Source of the DNA: Boletus sp. NGJ
Lineage: Eukaryota; Basidiomycota; Agaricomycetes; Boletales; Boletaceae
Reading direction: 5' to 3'
DNA length: 64,000 bases
Assembly (NCBI GenBank): GCA_019096195.1
Contig: JAGTXK010000157.1
Location: 1-64,000, forward strand
The notes below the pieces were generated by a model that worked only from the letters and a program-made list of their open reading frames with translations, did no database searches and had not been told where the DNA came from. A program made the position numbers and the translations under genes. Shown here piece by piece: positions 58,400 through 64,000 of the stretch; position 1 is the stretch's first letter, and every line of letters begins with the position of its first letter.

Positions 58400-60090
58400 T
58401 GCACTCACAGCCATCCTGGAAGGTCCCTCTTGCCTGTCCTCCACTCTCGCTGGGGTAGGAGAGGGGGATCGCCGGTCCGCAGGCTTGCGTGACTTTGTGG
58501 AACGTCGTTGTGGTTTATGCGAAGCCGGGGCTTTGTTACCCATCCTCTGTCGCCACTTTTTGAACCTCGAACGGCCCTGGGGTGAGCTCGACAGTGTCCA
58601 GATTTCCCTCTGGCCGTGTCTCTGGAAGTGGAGGGCACGGGTAGGGCATCTGACTGCGATATGGGGTGGGATGGGCCCGGCCGTGGTGCCTCGTCCTCAC
58701 GAGGATTCGGAAGAGGGGGCCGAGGATAGTGACTTCGGCAGTGTCAATGCGGAGGCAAGAGGAGAATGAAGTGGTCACCAACGTCGTCATAATCGAACTC
58801 GAGAGCAGGTTTGCTCGACGGCACCTCGTGCTATGCCATTATGAGAACTCGCTTCGAGGGGGGAATGAATTGAATTGATACCTCGAGGAGATCACGATTG
58901 GCATCTTCACTGTGTCTCCCCAGACTCGGATGCACTAGATTTTCCCTGCTGCATGTACAAAATGGAGTCAGCACAGCTCTTGCGGTGACGAGAACGACAG
59001 ACTCCGACTGGATTAGAGTCTCGGTACTTCGCTTGTCGCGGCCACTCGATGTCGAGGGTCGTTCGTCTTGTTGTACTTCTTCGCTAGTCGGTACCTACAT
59101 AGTTTGTCAGCATGGGTGACAGAATGCTTATCCAGTATGCCAGGAGTATGACTACTTACACGGAACGGACCATACGGGTCCGGGAGAATCTTGCTGAGAT
59201 GACGAATAGCAATTTTTCCGCCCGACTTGTCCAGTCGCAAGGTAGCTACTGTCTGCAGATATTGCAATCGACCGTATCCGGCCACCGTCCTCGATGACAG
59301 AGCCGATCTGTGTGAGAGTCGATGTGTCCAGGAACAAGATGGAATGCCCTGCGTAGGTAGCAATGAATTTGCCATTGGTGGCTAGAGCGATGGAGCGGAC
59401 ATCATTGTCGCCGTCACGTAGAATCTGCGATTGAAGATGCTGGGACCCAGTGGAGACAGTGAATGACCTGATTTTGTGGTCAGTGGATGCAGCAAAAACT
59501 TGCTGGGCGTCGCTTGACCACGCAAGCGGAGTGGACACCATGTTGGATATATCACTGATTTCGATGCTAACGAGCTTGTTCACCGGTGTGACTGTCGAAA
59601 ATGTCGACCGTGGATCCTTTCTTCGCGCAGGCAGTGTGCGATGTGCTTGCCAGTCGGAGAGAATCGAATTCCCATGATCCGAATCTTGTCTACGTGTCAT
59701 GTTGGAGTGGGCCGACGAGTCTCTGCCCACTCGCGATGCTCCAAATGCTCGCACCTTCGTCAGTCCCGGTCGCAAACTTGGTCGAGTCTGGGGAGACGTC
59801 GACCGCCCACACCGTCTCTGTGCCCTCCACCTCCATGACCTTTTCGTGCATTTCTCCGTCCCACACGCTTGCCCCACTCCCGAGTGCCGCACACTACCCA
59901 CTCGCCATTCACTCGACACACAAATGGCGTACATGTCCATGCCCATCTGCCTTCCCACCTCTTGACCATCATCAAGTCGCCATCGTCGAACCCCATCGTC
60001 GGTCCCGCCCAAGAGATGCTTTCCGTCGGGGTGGAAAGCGACTGTCCACACCGTTTCAGAGTCACCAGCTGTCGAGTACCCTTGCTTGGT
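58400..60090 (-). pseudogene. WD40-repeat protein pseudogene, copy 3
   Basis: The gene content is the same as at 39190-40880: seven WD40 blades and a disordered tail, on the minus strand. The first blade (VWTVAFHPDGKHLLGGTDDG then VRRWRLDDGQEV) is in frame here, unlike copy 2. A 299-codon open frame at 59152-60051 spans the gene. Its middle (SVRHSGVGQACGTEK to SNMTRR) is an out-of-frame reading of blades two and three, so its length is misleading. The last three blades are in frame again. Introns correspond to those of copy 2. Confidence 0.82.
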
Positions 60091-60498
60091 CTTACTGAAA
60101 GGTCAGTGTCGCCACTCAATCGCTCCTATCGGGGCTGCTACGCACCGGTATTCGTCGTCGACATCCTCAATGGTACACAGTCGTGAGGTTGGAAGAGAGA
60201 AAGAACGAGGTATTTCGGCCCACTCGTGCTGCGCAAAGTCGTTCCATGAACCAGTTTCCTTATTCTCAATATGGTCTGTGCGCGTCGTGCCCTTGGCGCT
60301 TATTCTTACTCGGATCCCTACGACGTGACTGCGACGACCAGGCAAGCAGTCTGCATCGGCGAAACTTGTCCTTGTTGCAACACGTAGCCACCCCTTGCGA
60401 CTTGCGAGTGTTCGTCATATCTCGGCAGCCAGGGCTCTAGTTCACGATGAGCGTAGCATTCACAGTAGACCAACTCGCGACATAACGTGCGCAAACTA

Positions 60499-61410
60499 CT
60501 GTATGGAGGCAACCGTAACGCGTAACGCTGGGGTGGTTTCGTTGGTAAAAATAACGCATAACGGGGGTGTTGGTTGCTAACTTTTGGGGCATAACGGACC
60601 TCTAGCCATTTGGTTGCTAACAATAGCAACATAACGCGTGATGGGATCTGGTTCGTAGCGAAAGTAACACATGACGAGTAGCAGAGCTAGTTACATGCAC
60701 TGATCAAAATTGATGAAAGCCCATATATCCTCATGCTCCCCAGCAGCCACCAACAAATTTCCGGGGCCCTTTTCTGCATTGTCAACACAGTGAGGCACCA
60801 TGTCTACCTCAGGCGGCATACTACTAGTATCAGCAGCATCTAAGCCAAGTGCAGCTTGAATCACTGCACTGGATGGGACGTCAGCATCACCAATGTCATC
60901 ATCCACATCAGCAACAGTGTGGTCATCTGGTAAGTCGTTGTGATTAATCTATGAGTTCTGCTTCGAGACCAAAATAGTAGTTGCTCTTGTCTGGATTGAG
61001 AGGTAGGGTAGAGGGGAGGTTTTTGAGCAAAAGTTGTAGGTGCTGAATTTGTGAAATTAGCTCTGAGGAGGGGTCCATGTCTGTACAAGTGGGAGGGGTC
61101 ATTGTTGTCGGTCGAGTTCACAATCTCAGTTTTTCAAAAATTTCCTTCATTTTGCTTGAAATGCAGAACATTGCCTGAAATGCAAAACACAGCCTGTTGT
61201 CCATTCCACCTTGCCATACTAAGTATTTTCCCATCCAAGTCCCTGATCTAGCCTCGGTTGCTACATCACTGGCTGTGTAACACCAGTAACACCACACGGT
61301 TGCTAACATTAGCAACATAACACATAGCAGGGGGTCCAGTTGCTAACTCGGAGTCAGGGGTAGACTGTAACACACACACACCCCAGTTGCCTCCATACAG
61401 ATGCCTACAG
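60499..61410 (-). mobile_element. Short deletion derivative of the pogo-like transposon
   Basis: The 912-bp insertion has CTGTATGGAGGCAAC at one end and GTTGCCTCCATACAG, ATGCCTACAG at the other. TA lies on both sides (60497-60498, 61411-61412), and an empty site is visible in copies 1 and 2 (AAACTACGCG). It keeps the subterminal repeats (GTTGCTAACAATAGCAAC, TAACGCGTAACG) and only the C-terminal part of the transposase. It could be moved only by a transposase from another copy. Confidence 0.93.
60691..61121 (-). pseudogene. Pogo-like transposase C-terminal remnant
   Basis: VPSSAVIQAALGLDAADTSSMPPEVDMVPHCVD and NAEKGPGNLLVAAGEHEDIWAFINF match the C-terminus at 49500-49690. The catalytic region is absent. 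The remnant explains the family identity of the 912-bp element. Confidence 0.85.
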
Positions 61411-61412
61411 TA

Positions 61413-61933
61413 CACGCTCTCCAAGACTGTCAACTTTTTATTTTATTTTATTTCAAATCGCGTGATGGATGATTTTATTTCTTATGCACAACAGGCATCT
61501 GGTGAGTTCACTCAACACATGATCACAGCAAAAAGAAGTACTCTTGAGAGATCAAAACAGCCAGTGTAAATGTGATGTTCACGAGCCAAGCTTGTGAGCT
61601 CCCATGAGGATGAACATCAAGTATCTGCAGGTCGGAGTAGACCGAACACGAGGAACACGTCAGAAAGTGAACTCAAAGGGGGGGTTTCATCAGCAAGGGT
61701 TCTAATATTGAGGATAGAATTTGATGGAGCCAGAGGATGGGTGCTCGGGGATGAAGTGCAAAGGTACCACACGCTTTGTTGCTTGCTCACACCTAGATCA
61801 CCCCGTCTGGACATTCAAACCAGCCATTTGATTGGTGGGCTCATTCGAATGTGGAGATTGCATGGAGATGGCCAAGTTTGACCCCACATAACAATCTCAC
61901 TAATTTTACAACAGACACAATGGCTGCCTCATT
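61413..61933 (-). other. Host segment trapped between two transposons, CpG-decayed
   Basis: This segment aligns with 38245-38775 (inverted). It differs largely by CG to TG or CA changes, more than ten of them, while 57138-60498 of the same block is hardly changed. No gene is present. Confidence 0.85.
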
Positions 61934-62882
61934 CTATCAATCCTTGACACTCCTCAACCTCTATCTTCCCCCACTCCACTTCAATTCTCTCCCAAAAGCT
62001 CCCATACTCCTTTTGGTGGTGTTATATAGCTATTGAGTTTTTTTTTGAGGATTTGCCAGAGATGTTCAATGGGATTAAGGTCTGGAGATTGTGCTGGCCA
62101 GTCAAGAAGCTTGATCCCTTGAGATTCCAGCCACTCCTTGGCTCTTTTAGAGGTGTGCTTGGGGTCATTATCTTGTTAAAAGATAATGCTCTCTTCAGGA
62201 ATCCCAGAATTTTCCATGGAAGGAAGCAGATTATCCTCCAAAATGGAGACATACTGCTCAGCATTCATCCTCCCTTCAACCTCTGCAAGAATCCCCACTC
62301 CACTCCAACTCATGCATCCCCAAACCATCAAGGAACCTCCTTCAAACTTTACTGTTCCCTGAACTTTCTTGTCTTGCAAAGACTTTCCTGCCAATTTCCA
62401 TACATACTTCCTTCCATCTGACCCAATCCTGTTGATCTTGGTTTCATCTGACCATATAACCCTAGTCCAGTCCTCCACAGTCCAATGTTGGTGCTTGAGA
62501 GCAAAGGCTAGCCTATGTTGCCTATGCTTCACAGACAAGAGTGGCTTCTTTTTCTTGACTACAGCCTTGAGAGATGCAGACTTGAGAACATTCCTAACAG
62601 TTTTTGAGCAGAGACAGGAGAAGAGAGAGTAGAATTGATGAGAAGGGTAGCCTGGACAGCATTTTCAACTTTGCCAGAGGTAATACTAGAGACAATTCTC
62701 CTTTTATCAGTAGGAGAAAGTTTAGAAGGACATCCTAATTTGATGTTTTCCTTGCCTGGGTGGATCTCCTTGATAACCCTGGCCACAGTAGACTTCCCCA
62801 GACCAGTTTGGAATGATATTTGCCTGGTAGAATCAGAGAGAAAAAGAATATTGACTCTAGTAGAGGAGGGAGTGGATTTCAT
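61934..62882 (-). pseudogene. Tc1-like transposase, copy C, truncated and decayed
   Basis: MKSTPSSTRVNILFLSDSTRQISFQTGLGKSTVARVI starts at 62882, with a four-residue deletion compared with 45516-46532 (SDS for SESGLS). A frameshift follows PVSAQ near 62600, a TAA replaces the Gln codon before QDNDPKHT near 62176, and further frame changes follow PPPKG. About 30 C-terminal residues are missing. Over 90% identical to copy B by eye. Confidence 0.9.
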
Positions 62883-63233
62883 AATGAAGTAGGGTTGGCT
62901 AAATGGTATCTCTGCTCTTTATACCATTTGGAGTTATGTAAGTGACATAATCAGACAGGGATGAAGCACAGCATCCATCAGAACCTTATGTTATTTACTA
63001 AATGATAGTTGATAATATCAGGGTCAAATAAGTGTCCCAATGACATATCCTTTTAATATGGCTATAACTCAGTACCATGACAACCAACTCACATGACTAA
63101 GGGCTCATCTTCAGGGCACGGATTAGGGCTATCAATGGCCCAGCAAGGGTTAGGGCTAATACCTTTTGGTTCTTTTGCAAATGTCAAGTCTTTGCAAAAT
63201 AGTCAAACATTGGGACACTTTTTTGAGCCACTG
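61934..63233 (-). mobile_element. Tc1-like DNA transposon, copy C, truncated
   Basis: Same subfamily as copy B. The terminal repeat at 63020-63233 and the TA at 63234-63235 are present. The other end is missing: the element stops inside the transposase gene, at the codons for ECQGLIE, directly against host block sequence. The truncation coincides with the block edge, so it probably marks a recombination breakpoint rather than an insertion end. Confidence 0.92.
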
Positions 63234-63235
63234 TA

Positions 63236-64000
63236 GCTTTTCACCATCCCTTCTGCATTTCACTAACGACTAGTATCCAGCTCCTTGACTCGAGAACGAC
63301 AAAGAGACACACCCAGGCTGTACATTGTGATTTATGTGTCATGGCTCTCATGTCTAACTACTCTTTCAATCAGGATGAATTGCACACAGTTGAGGGGGAG
63401 CTTCTTGGCCTCGTATTTGGCTCATTGAAATCCCTCTTGGACTGTTGGCTCTCAACTCCAGGTGAAGGAGGCCAAGGAACCCTTGACAATGGCATCAAAG
63501 AACTCATTCTCTGAGCTGGTGAAGTCCAGAAGTCAGCCAGAGAGATCAAGAGCAATATTTTGCAGCATAGGGGTGCTGGACCTCTTCTGACCTCTGCGTG
63601 AAAAGTGACTGGCCATGTTGCTAGGGCAATCTCCATGCTCAAGGACATACTCATAGCTAACATGAAAGGAAGCTTAGACACGTTGTACCAAAACAATAGT
63701 TTGCTTTATCAGAAGAAAGCTGACATCAGCTACAATAATGGCGTCTTTCAACATTTGGATGATCTGTTGAGGTAGACTATATGCTTTGTGTCTTACCACC
63801 GAAGTTCTCAAATTTGCGAATCATTAATGCAAAGATTGTTGCTTTAACAGTTTTGCCTCAAGAATGAGGACCGCATGTGTGTTGCCCTGCTGAACCCTTG
63901 CCACCAACTACCTCCCACTTGTGTCGACAAGTCCAACAAAAGCGTAAGTCTACCATTTTCCATGGCATCTGTTTCTTAACATTATTTCACCCAAGCTCTT
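63236..64000. other. Window end, no gene identified
   Basis: Plus-strand pieces such as VEGELLGLVFGSLKSLLDCW (about 63390-63450) and VKEAKEPLTMASKNSFSELVKSRSQPERSRAIFCSIG are protein-like but not recognised and change frame. A possible intron (GTAAGTCTACC) begins at 63943. Confidence 0.3.

Larger units (their letters stand above)
57138..61933 (-). repeat. CpG-rich duplicated block, copy 3 (inverted)
   Basis: Reverse complement of about 38245-42140, nearly identical from 57138 to 60498. It is interrupted at 60499-61410 by a small pogo-like element, and continues to 61933, where a truncated Tc1-like element abuts. It matches copy 1 (1-1260) in the same orientation. The two long copies face each other across about 15 kb. 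Confidence 0.9.

Noticed and set aside
1-64000. Classical RIP
   Set aside because: The bias is loss of CpG to both TpG and CpA with no marked excess of TpA by eye. That suits CpG methylation decay better than the CpA-directed RIP of ascomycetes.
1-64000. CRISPR arrays, prokaryotic operons, riboswitches, rRNA or tRNA genes
   Set aside because: No spaced short direct repeats, no operon-like gene packing and no RNA signature were seen. Introns and element types show a fungal nuclear genome.

Overview
The window looks like a repeat-rich stretch of a basidiomycete (Agaricomycete) nuclear genome. The evidence is a Tnp2-type CACTA element, KDZ transposase relics, a Ty3/Gypsy chromodomain retrotransposon, Tc1-like and pogo-like DNA transposons, short GT-AG introns, and WD40 pseudogenes of a kind that is expanded in mushrooms. 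Order and genus cannot be fixed from sequence alone. I see no rRNA or tRNA gene, no CRISPR array and no clearly intact host housekeeping gene.

Layout: 1-1411 is a CpG-rich duplicated block with a decayed WD40 gene. 1412-12197 is a complete 10.8-kb CACTA element (601/591-bp terminal inverted repeats, TTA target duplication) with a divergent Tnp2 transposase gene and accessory gene. 12577-24026 holds minus-strand remains of an unidentified gene, split by a Ty3/Gypsy element (13563-19954) and a Tc1-like element (20879-22482). 24065-36540 is old, CpG-starved sequence with a Zn2Cys6-like gene relic, two opposed KDZ transposase relics and a ~43-bp minisatellite. 37560-42140 is a CpG-rich block that recurs inverted at 57138-61933, each copy holding a WD40 pseudogene. 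43334-49890 is a pogo-like element whose transposase gene was hit by an intact-looking Tc1-like element (45165-46763). 50805-53326 is another Tc1-like element carrying a solo LTR. 54100-56040 is a decayed multicopy Agaricomycete gene. 60499-61410 is a deletion derivative of the pogo-like element. 61934-63233 is a truncated Tc1-like copy.

How it works together: this is a nest of transposons rather than a pathway. The most informative signal is base composition. CpG is almost absent from old transposon land (about 20-37 kb) and common in the WD40 blocks. A host segment trapped between two elements (61413-61933) has lost CpGs that its duplicate at 38245-38775 keeps, which suggests cytosine methylation and deamination spreading from transposons. 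The only reading frame that looks complete for its family is the 338-residue Tc1-like transposase at 45516-46532.
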